Below are positions 36,398-45,265 of a stretch of DNA of 64,000 nt, piece after piece. Position 1 is the first letter of the stretch. Each line of letters starts with the position of its first letter. Below the pieces are notes generated by a model, which ran no database searches, was not told where the DNA came from, and was given only the letters and a program-made list of their open reading frames with translations. The stretch spans positions 1 to 64,000 of the forward strand of contig JAJDCQ010000173.1 of the NCBI GenBank assembly GCA_029260755.1, in the 5' to 3' direction. The translations under genes were made by a program, and so were the position numbers. The stretch is from Planctomycetota bacterium (GTDB lineage: Bacteria; Planctomycetota; J058; JAJDCQ01).

Positions 36398-37609
36398 GTG
36401 AAACGACCGACCGCCATCCTCGCGGGCGCCCTCTGCGCCCTCGCCGTCGGCTGGCCCGCCGCCGCCCCCGCGGACGACGCCGAGAGCGTCACCGTCGTCT
36501 ATGGCGCGCGCACCACCACGACCGACGCGGCCGAGATCGACGACGACGGCCATCTTTGGCTGACGGCATCGGCGCTTCCCGAGGTCGCCGGCCTCGAGCT
36601 CAAGCCCGAGGGGATCTGCACCGACCGGATCTGCATCCCGGTGAAGCGCGGCGCCAAGGGCGTCGTCCGGGGCAAGGGCAAGAAGGCCCGGGTCGACCTC
36701 ACCGCCCTCGCCGAGCAGCTCGGTCAGGTGTCGGTCGCCGAGCCTGGCGAGCGGGTCTTCGGGTTCGCCGAGGTGCCGCAGGTGCGGGCGAGCGTCTTCG
36801 ACGATGCGATCGCGCCCGACTTCGCCCTCGAGGACCAGAGCGGCAAGACGGTCCGCCTCTCGGACTTCCGCGGGAAGAAGGTGTTCATCGTCACCTGGGC
36901 CTCGTGGTGAGGCTGCGCCTTCGATCTGCCCGGGTGGCAGAAGCTCTACGAGGAGCTCAAGGACGTCGGCAACGGGTTCGAGATCATCGCCGCGGCCGAG
37001 GACACCGACGGCTGGAAGGCCGCCCGGAGTCACTACGAGCGGAGTAAGGTCACCTACTCGGCGGTCGTCGACCCCGACCACACCGTCAGCACCCTCTTCA
37101 ACATGGTGAACGTGCCGACCGGCGTCTGGATCGACGAGGAGGGCCGGATCGTTCGTCCGCCCGAGACCGCCTACAGCCAGGACTTCAAGCTCGGCAACGT
37201 CGAGGTCCAGGGCGCGGCCTACGTCGCCGCGCTCCGCGACTGGGTGAAGAACGGCGCCGAGAGCAAGTACGCCCTCACCCCGGCGCAGCTTCGGCGGCGC
37301 TTCGCCCCGCGGAACGACGACCTCCGCCGCGCCGACGTCCACTTCCGCCTCGGCGCCCTCTTCAAGCAGCGCGACCAGACCAAGCTCGCCAAGAAGCACT
37401 GGGCCGCGTCGCAGAAGCTCAACCCCGACAGCTGGAACTACCACCGTCAGGACTGGTCCTACTCGCCGTTCGATCGCTCGGTGAAGTTCGGCATGAAGGT
37501 GGCCGGGCTCGGCGACAAGCCCTACTACCCGAAGCTCGACCTCGAGCCGCCCGAGCCGGACGAGGGGACCGAGGAGCGCCCGAAGACCGGGAAGAAGGCG
37601 CCCTACTGA
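36398..37609 (+). CDS. Exported ResA/TlpA-like thioredoxin-fold selenoprotein (in-frame UGA = Sec171)
   Basis: 403 aa, GTG start with GAAGGAG 8 nt upstream. Signal peptide about 1-25; a domain of about 100 residues with two Cys (GICTDRICIPV); then a redoxin domain from about 145: IAPDFALEDQSGKTVRLSDFRGKK, then WASW-UGA-GCAFDLPGW. The UGA (36908-36910) is where thioredoxin-like proteins have the first active-site Cys, and the frame continues without stop to 37609 with the expected cis-Pro (NVPTGVWIDEEGRI). A 6-bp hairpin with GGGU in its loop lies 15-31 nt after the UGA, fitting a bacterial SECIS. The C-terminal 150 residues are TPR-like. I recall a ResA-like family with a WAxxUGC motif; this fits it. 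Role: thiol-disulfide or peroxide redox outside the cytoplasm. selA/B/C/D are not in the window. Confidence 0.88.
36911..36941 (+). promoter_or_regulatory. SECIS-like hairpin for selenocysteine insertion
   Basis: TCTGCC (36925-36930) pairs perfectly with GGCAGA (36936-36941) around loop CGGGT. The apical G lies 22 nt after the UGA, inside the 16-37 nt range usual for bacterial SECIS, and a G occupies one of the first two loop positions as in that model. It would recruit SelB. It lies within coding sequence, so the encoded residues (DLPGWQ) are constrained by both. Confidence 0.7.
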
Positions 37610-37640
37610 TCGCGCGACACGGTCGGCGGCGACGGGTCGG

Positions 37641-38432
37641 TCAGTCGCGGTGCGTGTCCGCGACCACGATCAGCGCCCGGAGCAGGTCGATCGTCCCGCC
37701 GAAGGTCGCGTAGAGCTCGTCGCCTGCGAGGCTCTCCTCGCGGTCGGCGAGCTCCCAGAGCCGCGCCGTCAGCTCGCGTCCGGCCTCGTCGACGACCGGC
37801 GCGGCCGCCGCGATGATCGCGTCGACGGCGCGCGGCGGCGCGACCGTCCCGGTCGGTGGGTCGAGCTCGCCCCGCAGGATCAGAAGCCCCTCGAGGAGGT
37901 AGACCAGCCGTCGCCCGCACTGCCGGAGCAGGCGCGTGACGCGCTCCTCGTTCCGCGGCGCGTGGAGGAAGCCGTCGGTCAGCTCGTGGAAGAGCGTCCG
38001 GAGCGCCTGCTCGACGTGGATCCGGAGGTGCTCGGGCCGGATCGTCAGGTTCGCGAGGAGGTCGTCGCCGTGGAGCAGCTCCTTCGTATCGAGGAGCGAG
38101 AGGGCAAACACGGGGTGCGTGTCCGACGACCCGAGGATGTCGGGCGAGGTGTCGAGCCGCACCTTGAAGCCGAGCTTTCGCGCCGCGACGGCCGTCTTCC
38201 CCGATCGCCGGAGCGCCTTGAGGTCGACCCGGTCGACGAGGATGAGCAGGCGGCGCGCGCCGCGCTCGGTCGCGTCGGCCTCGCCGTCGGACGTCGGCTC
38301 CTCGGGACGGTGGAGCGGCGCGCCGTACCGGTAGATCGCGCGGAGCCGATCGCCGAGCGCGTCGCGGAACGCGGCGACGAGCTCCTCGATCGTCTTCGGC
38401 GCGGACGGGTCGGTGGGGTTCGCCTCGGGCAT
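37641..38432 (-). CDS. Possible degenerate nucleotidyltransferase-like protein
   Basis: 263 aa; ATG at 38432 with GAGGAG about 8 nt upstream. The N-terminal half reads like a minimal nucleotidyltransferase fold (LRAIYRYGAPLH ... RRLLILVDRVDLKALR). The catalytic GSxxxGxxxxxSDxDL signature is not present: Tyr-Gly-Ala replaces Gly-Ser and only single Asp residues remain. The C-terminal half is all-helical with many Leu, His and Arg residues, like the helical HEPN/KNTase partner domain. No signal peptide. Divergent from the TPR gene. Annotation is tentative. Confidence 0.6.
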   Translation of the reverse strand: MPEANPTDPSAPKTIEELVAAFRDALGDRLRAIYRYGAPLHRPEEPTSDGEADATERGARRLLILVDRVDLKALRRSGKTAVAARKLGFKVRLDTSPDILGSSDTHPVFALSLLDTKELLHGDDLLANLTIRPEHLRIHVEQALRTLFHELTDGFLHAPRNEERVTRLLRQCGRRLVYLLEGLLILRGELDPPTGTVAPPRAVDAIIAAAAPVVDEAGRELTARLWELADREESLAGDELYATFGGTIDLLRALIVVADTHRD

Positions 38433-38522
38433 CGCGTCGCTCCTCGGGCTCGCGGTCGATCGGCAGAATAGCGACGACGGAAACGGCTGGCAATCGCTCC
38501 CCGCGTTCGTCATCCTCCCTTC

Positions 38523-39560
38523 GTGTTCGGCTGGCTGAAGCGCACCTTCGGAAGAGTCTCCATCGGCGGCGAACGCTGGTCGCGTTCTCGCCTCGCCGGC
38601 GTCGGCCCGACGACCCTCGAGCAGATGGGGCTCGAGGCGGTCGCCCGCGGCGAGTACGAAGGCGCTCGCTGGGTCCTCGAGGTGATGATCGAGAAGGGCG
38701 TCGCCTTCGATCGCGCCTGGGGCGTCGCCCAGGAGCTCGCCGTAGAGGACCCGGACTCGGTCGGGCTCGTCCTCGGGGCTCTCGCGACGTTCGACGACGC
38801 CGGCGACCTCCTCACCGCCGCTCGGGGGCTCCGCAAGCAGATCGACCCCCACCCGGCCCTCGCGGGGATCTACGCCAGAATCGGCTCGCGCCTCGGCCCC
38901 GACGCCGACGACGCGCGAGCGCTCGCCGCGATCACCGAGCTCGTCGCCGCGGCGCGATGGCTGGCCGCCGATGGCGACGCGGACGCCGCGAAGATGCCCC
39001 TCGCGGTCCTGCCGACCGTGATCGGCTCGCGCGAGTCGCTCGGGCCGGAGGCGACCGGGCTCGTCCTCGAGGCGGCCGTGCTCGCCGACTCGATCGACCT
39101 CTCGGACGTCGTCTGTGCCCTCCTCGAGCGGGACCTCGCCCTCGACGACGACGCCCAGCGGAAGCGGGCGTGTCTCCTCGTCGGGAAGGCCCGCGGCCGT
39201 CACAGCAAGGGGATCGAGAAGCTCCGCGAGGCGATCGAGATCGACCCCGACGACCCCGAGGCGCACTTCCTCCTCGGCCGCGCCTTCGCCGAGAAGGCGA
39301 AGCGGAGCGCGAACCAGGCGGACTTCGACGAGAACCGGAAGCAGGCGCTCGCCCATCTGGAGCAGGCGCGCGAGAAGGCGGCCGCCCGCGGGGACGAGCC
39401 GGCCGCCGCGGCCGCCGCGGCGGGCGTCGCCGTCGCCGCCGCCGGCGGCATCGCGTTCCTCGCGATGATGGCGCCGGTCTACGACGAGATCATGTACATG
39501 CAGCAGCCGCCGAAGGCGCTCGCGGGAACGGCGCGCGATCACTCGACGATGGTCGAGTGA
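38523..39560 (+). CDS. TPR-containing protein with C-terminal hydrophobic segment
   Basis: 345 aa, GTG start. Starts MFGWLKRTFGR (basic amphipathic). Helical repeats throughout, with one clear TPR (GIEKLREAIEIDPDDPEAHFLLGRAFAEKA, about 220-250). Near the end, an Ala/Val-rich hydrophobic segment (about 300-320, VAVAAAGGIAFLAMMAP) may be a tail anchor. No catalytic motif. Function unknown. Ends before a hairpin. Confidence 0.75.
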   Translation: MFGWLKRTFGRVSIGGERWSRSRLAGVGPTTLEQMGLEAVARGEYEGARWVLEVMIEKGVAFDRAWGVAQELAVEDPDSVGLVLGALATFDDAGDLLTAARGLRKQIDPHPALAGIYARIGSRLGPDADDARALAAITELVAAARWLAADGDADAAKMPLAVLPTVIGSRESLGPEATGLVLEAAVLADSIDLSDVVCALLERDLALDDDAQRKRACLLVGKARGRHSKGIEKLREAIEIDPDDPEAHFLLGRAFAEKAKRSANQADFDENRKQALAHLEQAREKAAARGDEPAAAAAAAGVAVAAAGGIAFLAMMAPVYDEIMYMQQPPKALAGTARDHSTMVE

Positions 39561-39574
39561 TTCGGCGCGCGAGG

Positions 39575-39600
39575 TCGAGCATCGCGCGTCGCGATGTCGA
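39575..39600 (+). terminator. Hairpin after the TPR gene
   Basis: TCGA + CATCGCG (39580-39586), loop CGT, CGCGATG (39590-39596) + TCGA; one bulged G. Lies 15 nt after the stop and just before the promoter of the next gene. No T-run. Confidence 0.45.
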
Positions 39601-39608
39601 TGTCGTAC

Positions 39609-39638
39609 TTGACCGACGGCGCGTCGAGCCGGTATCAA
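39609..39638 (+). promoter_or_regulatory. Sigma-70-type promoter of the DctP-like/ABC gene run
   Basis: TTGACC (39609-39614) and TATCAA (39633-39638) are separated by 18 nt. The likely transcript start is near 39645, about 35 nt before the ATG at 39680, with GGGGAG as ribosome binding site. This would drive the whole co-directional series to about 48477. Confidence 0.6.
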
Positions 39639-39679
39639 GAGGCAGGCAGTCGCGGGCAACGAAAAAGGGGAGCGAAGCG

Positions 39680-40633
39680 ATGAGTGCCGACTACACGATC
39701 CGATGGGTCCTCACCCACGAGCCGATCGCCCTCTTCGAGGAGGCCGCGCGTCGCTTCACCGAGATCGTTCGGGAGGAGAGCGACGGGCGGATCGACGTGC
39801 ACGTCATGACGCCGACGGAGTACGGCGACGGGACGCGCGTGCCGCCCCTCGAGGTCGCCCGTCGCGTCGCGAGCGGCGAGCTGGAGATGAGCCAGACCTA
39901 CACGACCGTCCTCGGCCAGCTCCACGAGCGGCTCTGGGCGCTCGACCTGCCGTTCCTCTTCGCGAGCCACGACCACGCCGCGTCGGTCCTCGACGGCGAG
40001 ATCGGCCACGAGTTCCTCGACGGCCTCCGCGACCACGGCCTCCGCGGCCTCGCCTTCACCTACAGCGGCGGCTACCGGATCCTGTCCAGCGTCGAGCGGT
40101 CGATCCACGGGATCGATGACATCGCCGGCCTGCGCATCCGGACCTCGGCCAACCCGGTCGTCGTCGACCTCTTCGAGCGGCTCGGCGCGATGCCGAGGCC
40201 GGCCGCCCTCTGGGAGATCCCCGAGCTGACCGCCCGCGGCGAGATCGATGCGGCCGAGTCGACGTGGCCGCGCTACTGGGACATGGGCCATCGGGGCAGC
40301 CAGCCCGTCGTCGCCGACACCGGCCACAGCCTCTTCCTGACGGCGCTGGTCGTGAACGAGACGTTCTTCGCCGGGCTGCCCGAGCGCCTCCGCGCGGTCG
40401 TCGCGAGCGCCGCCCTCCGTGTCGCCCGGTTCGAGCGGCGCAAGAGCGTCCGCGACGGCGATGCCGCCAAGGCCGAGGCGATCGGGTCCGGGATGACCGT
40501 CACCGACCTCGACTCCGCCGAGCGGGCCCGCTTCGTCGCGGCCGCGCGCGCGACGCGCGAGCGATTCCTCCCGACGTTCGGCGCCGAGCTGATCGAGCGG
40601 ATCGAGGCGGCGGCGCTCCAGCCGGTCGGCTAA
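39680..40633 (+). CDS. DctP-family solute-binding protein without signal peptide
   Basis: 317 aa, ATG with GGGGAG 8-10 nt before. The whole protein matches the TRAP-transporter receptor fold (DctP): FTEIVREESDGRIDVHVMTPTEYG, LDLPFLFASHDHA, FTYSGGYRILSS, GLRIRTSANPVVVDLFERLGAMPRP and GEIDAAESTWPRYWDMG. It starts directly with the first beta strand (YTIRWVLTHE); there is no hydrophobic leader and no in-frame upstream extension that would give one. It must therefore stay in the cytoplasm unless exported otherwise. No DctQ/DctM genes follow, but an ABC importer does. It could be a small-molecule-binding protein recruited for sensing. Confidence 0.85.
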   Translation: MSADYTIRWVLTHEPIALFEEAARRFTEIVREESDGRIDVHVMTPTEYGDGTRVPPLEVARRVASGELEMSQTYTTVLGQLHERLWALDLPFLFASHDHAASVLDGEIGHEFLDGLRDHGLRGLAFTYSGGYRILSSVERSIHGIDDIAGLRIRTSANPVVVDLFERLGAMPRPAALWEIPELTARGEIDAAESTWPRYWDMGHRGSQPVVADTGHSLFLTALVVNETFFAGLPERLRAVVASAALRVARFERRKSVRDGDAAKAEAIGSGMTVTDLDSAERARFVAAARATRERFLPTFGAELIERIEAAALQPVG

Positions 40634-40714
40634 CCCCTGACCGACCTCTGCGGCGCCTGGTCCCTCACCGACGCGCCCATCGCCGACGCGATCCCGCCGG
40701 CCGAGCGACGGGCG

Positions 40715-42598
40715 ATGCGCGACCGCCTCGGCGCGCCGGGCCGCCTCGCCTCCGAGGTGCTCCGCGGTCGACTCTGGGTGCAGGCCGCTCGCCCACGCCT
40801 CGTCGATGACCGACCGGGCGGAGGCGTCCTCGCGGTCGAGGGCTTCATCGCGACCGGCCTCGGCGCGCCGCATCGCTCGCTCGCGGAGCTCCTCGCCGAT
40901 GCCATCGAGGCGGGCGACCTCGCCCGCCCACCCGACGGGCACTATTCCCTCGCGATCGCCCTGCCGCCGTCACCGCGCTCGGGGCGGGTCGACCCGACGC
41001 TGATCCTCGCCCGGTCGCTCTCCGGCGGGGAGCGCCTCTACACGGCCCGCGTCGGCGACGTCGTCCTCTTCGCCTCGAGCGTGCGGCCGCTCCTCGCCCA
41101 TCCCGGCGTGCCCCGCGCCCTCGACCTCGCCGCGGCCGATGAGATGCTCCTGGTCGGTCATCCGATCACCGGGCGGGCGACCGCGTTCGCCGGGATCGAG
41201 GAGGTGCCGCCGGGTCACGCGATCACGTTGTCGCGACGGGCCGCGCCGCCCGCGCTCCTGTTCCCCGACGCCCTGAGGTCGCCCGAGGGGCCGCCCGAGC
41301 GGCTCGCCCGCGGCTTCCGACGGGCGCTCGAGCGCGCCGTCTCGGCCGCGGCCGGCGACGCCCGGCCGGTCGCCGTCGCCCTGTCGGGCGGGATCGACAG
41401 CTCGGCCGTCGCGGCGGCGGCCGTGAGCGTCTTCGGGGCGGAGTCGGTCGTCGCCTACACCTACGTCTTCGACGATCCGCGCCACCCGGTCGAGACCGAC
41501 TACGCCCGCGACGTCGCCGCCGCGCTCGGCATCCGCGACCACCGCACGTTCTCGATCGGCTACCCCGAGTTCATCGCCGCGATCCCCGAGACCGTCTACC
41601 GGAACGAGAGCCCGGTCCACTGGCCGAAGGCGTTCCTCCTCCCCGTCGCCCGGCGGATCGCCGCCGACGGCTTCGACCGCTACCTCACCGGCTTCGGGAT
41701 CGGGAGCCACATGCAGTACCTCGACGAGCTCGCCCGGGTGCTCGCGGTCGCTCCGGCGGCGGCGGCGGCGCTGCTCCGACCGGTCTGGCGGCGCTGGCGC
41801 TTCACGCGCTCGTTCTGGCTCGGGCGGCTCGCGCTCCTCCATCCCGGGCTCGAGCCGCCGCATCCGCGCCTCTACCACCTCCTCGTCCGCCTCTTGTGGC
41901 GCGCGGGCGTGATCCGCACCATCGAGCCGTTCTATCCCGCCGCCCTCGAGCCCCTGATCGCTCGAGCGTCCCGGAACGGTCCGGGCGAGGCGGCGGCGCT
42001 CGCCGCCGCCGTGGGCGCCGCGAGCGTCGGGGCGCGCGCGCGGGCGATGCGAGAGGCCATGCAGCTCGAAGCGTTCCAGCACCTCATCTCGTGCATCGAC
42101 GTGACCCGGAGCGAGAAGGGCTCCCGCGAGGCGGGGCTGCTGCGGGTGAGCCCGGCCCACTTCTCGGGCTGCCTCCCCTACGCCTACTTCCCGATCCGAC
42201 CGCGGCCGCGCCTCCTGTCGGCCGCCCGCGCGCTCCGGCCGGGGAAGCTCCTCCTCCGGCGCGCCTACCGCGGCATCCTCCCCGACCGCGTCCTCTTCCG
42301 GCGGAAGTCGTGGGCCGACGCGGTCGCCGGGCGAGGCTGGCTTCGCGCGGGCCGGCGGCTCATGCTCCGAGCGCTGCCGCGGTTTCCGGCGAGCCTCGCC
42401 GATCTCGGCGCCGGCCACCCCGATGCGGTCCGCTTCTGGGAGCCGCGCTCGGTCCAGGCGAGCTCGCTCTCGTTCGCGTTCTTCAGGCGGCTGTTCTTCG
42501 AGCCCGAGGCGGCGTGGCGCGATCGACCGCCGACCTGGGAGGAGCTGATCCCCGGCTACGAGCCGCGGACCGAGCCGGTGATTCGAGGCAAGCGGTGA
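40715..42598 (+). CDS. Asparagine-synthase-like protein
   Basis: 627 aa from the ATG at 40715. The frame is open from 40634, and CTG at 40637 would give TDLCGAWSLTDAP, resembling the start of a class II glutamine amidotransferase, so a CTG start with 26 more residues is possible. Residues about 1-190 are amidotransferase-like. The PP-loop SGGIDSS (224-230) of the synthetase domain is present, so an adenylation-type reaction is likely. The usual SGDGGDELF loop reads TGFGIGSHM (325-333), so substrate differs from asparagine. Similar proteins make amides, lactams or lasso peptides. Overlaps the next gene by 4 nt (GTGA). Confidence 0.8.
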   Translation: MRDRLGAPGRLASEVLRGRLWVQAARPRLVDDRPGGGVLAVEGFIATGLGAPHRSLAELLADAIEAGDLARPPDGHYSLAIALPPSPRSGRVDPTLILARSLSGGERLYTARVGDVVLFASSVRPLLAHPGVPRALDLAAADEMLLVGHPITGRATAFAGIEEVPPGHAITLSRRAAPPALLFPDALRSPEGPPERLARGFRRALERAVSAAAGDARPVAVALSGGIDSSAVAAAAVSVFGAESVVAYTYVFDDPRHPVETDYARDVAAALGIRDHRTFSIGYPEFIAAIPETVYRNESPVHWPKAFLLPVARRIAADGFDRYLTGFGIGSHMQYLDELARVLAVAPAAAAALLRPVWRRWRFTRSFWLGRLALLHPGLEPPHPRLYHLLVRLLWRAGVIRTIEPFYPAALEPLIARASRNGPGEAAALAAAVGAASVGARARAMREAMQLEAFQHLISCIDVTRSEKGSREAGLLRVSPAHFSGCLPYAYFPIRPRPRLLSAARALRPGKLLLRRAYRGILPDRVLFRRKSWADAVAGRGWLRAGRRLMLRALPRFPASLADLGAGHPDAVRFWEPRSVQASSLSFAFFRRLFFEPEAAWRDRPPTWEELIPGYEPRTEPVIRGKR

Positions 42599-43656
42599 AT
42601 CGAACGGGTCTCTACGTCGTCCTCGCCCTCGGCGCGATCGGCGCCCTCGTGATCGCCGCCGCGGCGGCCTTCACCGCCTCCTGCCTCGATCCCGGCCCCG
42701 GCGGCGGCCGACCCGTCGACGGCGCGACGATCCCGATGCGGCTCGGCATCGCGATCCCGTCCTACGTCCACGCCGTCGCCTGGATCGGGCGGGACGAGGG
42801 GTGCTTCGCCGCCCGCGGCCTCGACGTGGACGTCCGCGTGATGGGCGGTTCCTCGGCGACGATGCGCGCGCTCGTCGGCGAGGGGATCGACGTCGGCCTC
42901 GCCGGCGGCGACGCGGTGATCCGGGCGAACCGCGCCGGCGCCGACCTCGTCGTCGTCGGGGGGCTCGTCGGCCGGTTCTATCACCGGATCGTCGGACGCT
43001 CGGAGATCGAGTCGGTCGCGGCGCTGCGCGGCCGCACGGTCGGCGTGCCGTTCTTCGGCGGCCCGCAGGACGTGGCCGTCCGCTACTCGCTGCGAAGGGC
43101 CGGCCTCGACGACGAGGCCGACCTCACCGTCCGGAGCGTCGGCAAGGAGCTCAACCGGATGGCCGCCCTCCAGCGGGGCGACATCGACGCGACGACGAGC
43201 CAGGCGCCGCCGTCGGTGATCGCCGAGCTCGGCCTCCGCGTCCTCGACGACCTCCCCGCGACCGACGAGCCGTTCCCCTACGTGGTCGTGGTCGTCCGCC
43301 GGGAGACCCTCGCGACCGAGCGACCGCTCGTCGCGGCGACCCTCGCCGCCCTCGCCGATGCGACGGCGCGCTACCGCGACCCGTCGAACCGGGGGCGCGC
43401 CCTCGAGGTGATCGCCGCCAGCCTGGCGAGTCGGGCGGACACGACCGGCGCCGCCGCCGAGCGCTACGAGACGGCGGGGCCGTCGCTCCTGTCGCCGACC
43501 CTCGCGATCGACCGGGCCGGGTTCGAGCTCGTCCAGCGCTTCCTCGGTCCGCCGGCATCGGGCACCGCCGAGGCCGAGCTCGACGCGCTCCTCGACGGCA
43601 GCGTCCTCGCCGAGCTCGCCGAGCCCCCGGACGCCGGGGACGGGCGCGGTCGGTGA
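42595..43656 (+). CDS. ABC transporter substrate-binding protein, NitT/TauT type
   Basis: 353 aa, GTG overlapping the previous TGA. N-terminal hydrophobic segment ending FTASC, a possible lipobox. Binding domain (about 48-320) of the NMT1/THI5-like, TauA/SsuA type: AVAWIGRDEGCFAARGLDVDVRVMGG, MRALVGEGIDVGLAGGDAVI, LRGRTVGVPFFGGPQDV, MAALQRGDIDATTSQAPPS. Substrates of the family are nitrate, aliphatic sulfonates, taurine, or thiamine precursors; here unknown. It is followed by permease and ATPase, forming a complete importer. Confidence 0.9.
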   Translation: MNRTGLYVVLALGAIGALVIAAAAAFTASCLDPGPGGGRPVDGATIPMRLGIAIPSYVHAVAWIGRDEGCFAARGLDVDVRVMGGSSATMRALVGEGIDVGLAGGDAVIRANRAGADLVVVGGLVGRFYHRIVGRSEIESVAALRGRTVGVPFFGGPQDVAVRYSLRRAGLDDEADLTVRSVGKELNRMAALQRGDIDATTSQAPPSVIAELGLRVLDDLPATDEPFPYVVVVVRRETLATERPLVAATLAALADATARYRDPSNRGRALEVIAASLASRADTTGAAAERYETAGPSLLSPTLAIDRAGFELVQRFLGPPASGTAEAELDALLDGSVLAELAEPPDAGDGRGR

Positions 43657-44465
43657 GCGACGACCCGCCTGGATCGATCGACGTGGCGTCGCCGACGCGC
43701 ACGGGGTCGCCCTCGAGCGTGCCCTGGATCTCGGTCGCCTCGGTCGTGGTCGCCCTCCTCGTCTGGGAGGGCGTCTGCCGGGCCGAGCTCGTCAGCCGCG
43801 TCCTCCTCGTCGCGCCGAGTCGCATCGCGGTCGCCGGCGTCGAGATGCTCGGCCTCGCCTCGGTCCGCGCGGACATCGGCCACACCCTGGCCGCGTTCGC
43901 GGCGAGCCTGGCGATCGCGCTCGTCGGCGGCGCCGGCGTCGGTCTCCTGATCGGCTGGAGCCCGGTCGCCCGGCAGGTGCTCCAGCCGTTCGTGGTGACC
44001 TTCCACGCCCTCCCCAAGGTGGTGCTCATGCCGCTGATCCTCCTCTGGGTCGGCTTCGGCCTGGGCGCGAGCGTCTTCCTCGGCGCGATGATGGCGGCAT
44101 TCCCGGTCCTGACGAGCGTCGCGGCCGGCGTCGGCGCGCTCGAGGCCGACCTCCTCGTCCTCGCCCGGGCGTTCGGCGCCCCGCGTCGACTGACGGTGCG
44201 CGCGATCGTGCTGCCGGGCCTGGCGCCCTTCCTCGTCTCGGGGCTGCGGGTCGGCATCAGCTACGCGATGGTCGGCGTCCTCATCGCCGAGCTCGCCGGC
44301 AGCGGCCGGGGCGTCGGACACCTCATGCTCCTGTTCCTCGAGACGTTCGAGATCGAGCGCCTCTTCGCCGCGATGACGCTCGTCGCCGGGCTGACCCTCG
44401 CCGCCACCGGCGCCGTCGGCGTCCTCGAGCGCCGGCTCGGGCGCTGGCGCCCCGACCCCGCATGA
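43653..44465 (+). CDS. ABC transporter permease, NitT/TauT type
   Basis: 270 aa, GTG start overlapping the binding-protein stop (GTGA). Six membrane helices in the C-terminal 200 residues. The EAA-type coupling loop is seen as LVLARAFGAPRRLTVRAIVLPGLAPFLVSGLRVG. HALPKVVLMPLILLWVGFGLG is typical of SsuC/TauC permeases. Confidence 0.92.
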   Translation: MSDDPPGSIDVASPTRTGSPSSVPWISVASVVVALLVWEGVCRAELVSRVLLVAPSRIAVAGVEMLGLASVRADIGHTLAAFAASLAIALVGGAGVGLLIGWSPVARQVLQPFVVTFHALPKVVLMPLILLWVGFGLGASVFLGAMMAAFPVLTSVAAGVGALEADLLVLARAFGAPRRLTVRAIVLPGLAPFLVSGLRVGISYAMVGVLIAELAGSGRGVGHLMLLFLETFEIERLFAAMTLVAGLTLAATGAVGVLERRLGRWRPDPA

Positions 44466-45256
44466 GCGCGGAGCGACGTGATGAAGGCCCGGCCGGGGAG
44501 GCGGCGGTCGTCCGGGTCGAGGGGCTCGTCCATCGCTACGCCCGGCGCGGCCTCGAGGATCATCCCGTCCTCGGCGGGCTCGACCTCGAGGTCCGCGGCG
44601 GCGAGCTCCTCGCCGTCGTCGGCCCGAGCGGCGGCGGCAAGACGACGCTCCTCCACCTCGTCGCCGGCCTCATCGTGCCGACCGCCGGGCGCGTCGTCCT
44701 CGCCCCGGAGGCGCGCCCGGCGATGGTGTTCCAGCGGCCACGCCTCATGCCGTGGCGGACCGCCGTCGAGAACGCCGCGTTCGGCCTCGAGTGCCTCGGC
44801 GCGGCCGCGCCGCTTCCGAAGGCAGCCGCGCTCCTCGGCGAGCTCGGCCTGGCCGACGCGGTCCACGCCTGGCCACGAGAGCTGTCCGAGGGGATGCGGC
44901 AGCGCGTGAACCTGGCGCGCGCCCTCCTCGTGCAGCCCGACGTCCTCCTCCTCGACGAGCCGTTCGCGGCGCTGGACGCCCTCACCCGCCGCCGCCTCCA
45001 TCGAGACCTCCTCGCCCTGCTGCGCGATCGCCCGCGCCTGGCCGTCGTCCTCGTCAGCCACGACCTCGACGAGGTCGCCGCCCTCGCCGACCGGGCGCTC
45101 GTCCTGAGCGACCGCCCCGCCGTCGTCCGGGCAGACCTCCCGATCGCCCTGCCGCACCCGCGCGACGCCGACGCGGCCGGCCGGCTCGAGCTCGCCGGCC
45201 GGCGCGAGGAGCTCGAGCGGCTCCTCGGTTCGCCCGAGGGCGCGGCGCCGGAGTAG
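44462..45256 (+). CDS. ABC transporter ATP-binding protein, NitT/TauT type
   Basis: 264 aa, ATG overlapping the permease stop. Walker A GPSGGGKT, Q-loop MVFQRPRLMPW, signature LSEGMRQRVNLARAL (LSEGM instead of LSGGQ, usual for this group), Walker B VLLLDEPFAALD, and switch His in VSHDLDE. A complete ATPase of the SsuB/TauB subfamily, it powers the importer. Confidence 0.94.
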   Translation: MSAERRDEGPAGEAAVVRVEGLVHRYARRGLEDHPVLGGLDLEVRGGELLAVVGPSGGGKTTLLHLVAGLIVPTAGRVVLAPEARPAMVFQRPRLMPWRTAVENAAFGLECLGAAAPLPKAAALLGELGLADAVHAWPRELSEGMRQRVNLARALLVQPDVLLLDEPFAALDALTRRRLHRDLLALLRDRPRLAVVLVSHDLDEVAALADRALVLSDRPAVVRADLPIALPHPRDADAAGRLELAGRREELERLLGSPEGAAPE

Positions 45257-45265
45257 AATGAGGCG

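Noticed and set aside
36398..36910. Reading the redoxin as a pseudogene or two genes split by a stop
   Set aside because: The single UGA falls exactly on the active-site position, the frame continues for 233 codons with conserved motifs, and a SECIS-like hairpin follows; selenocysteine is the better explanation.
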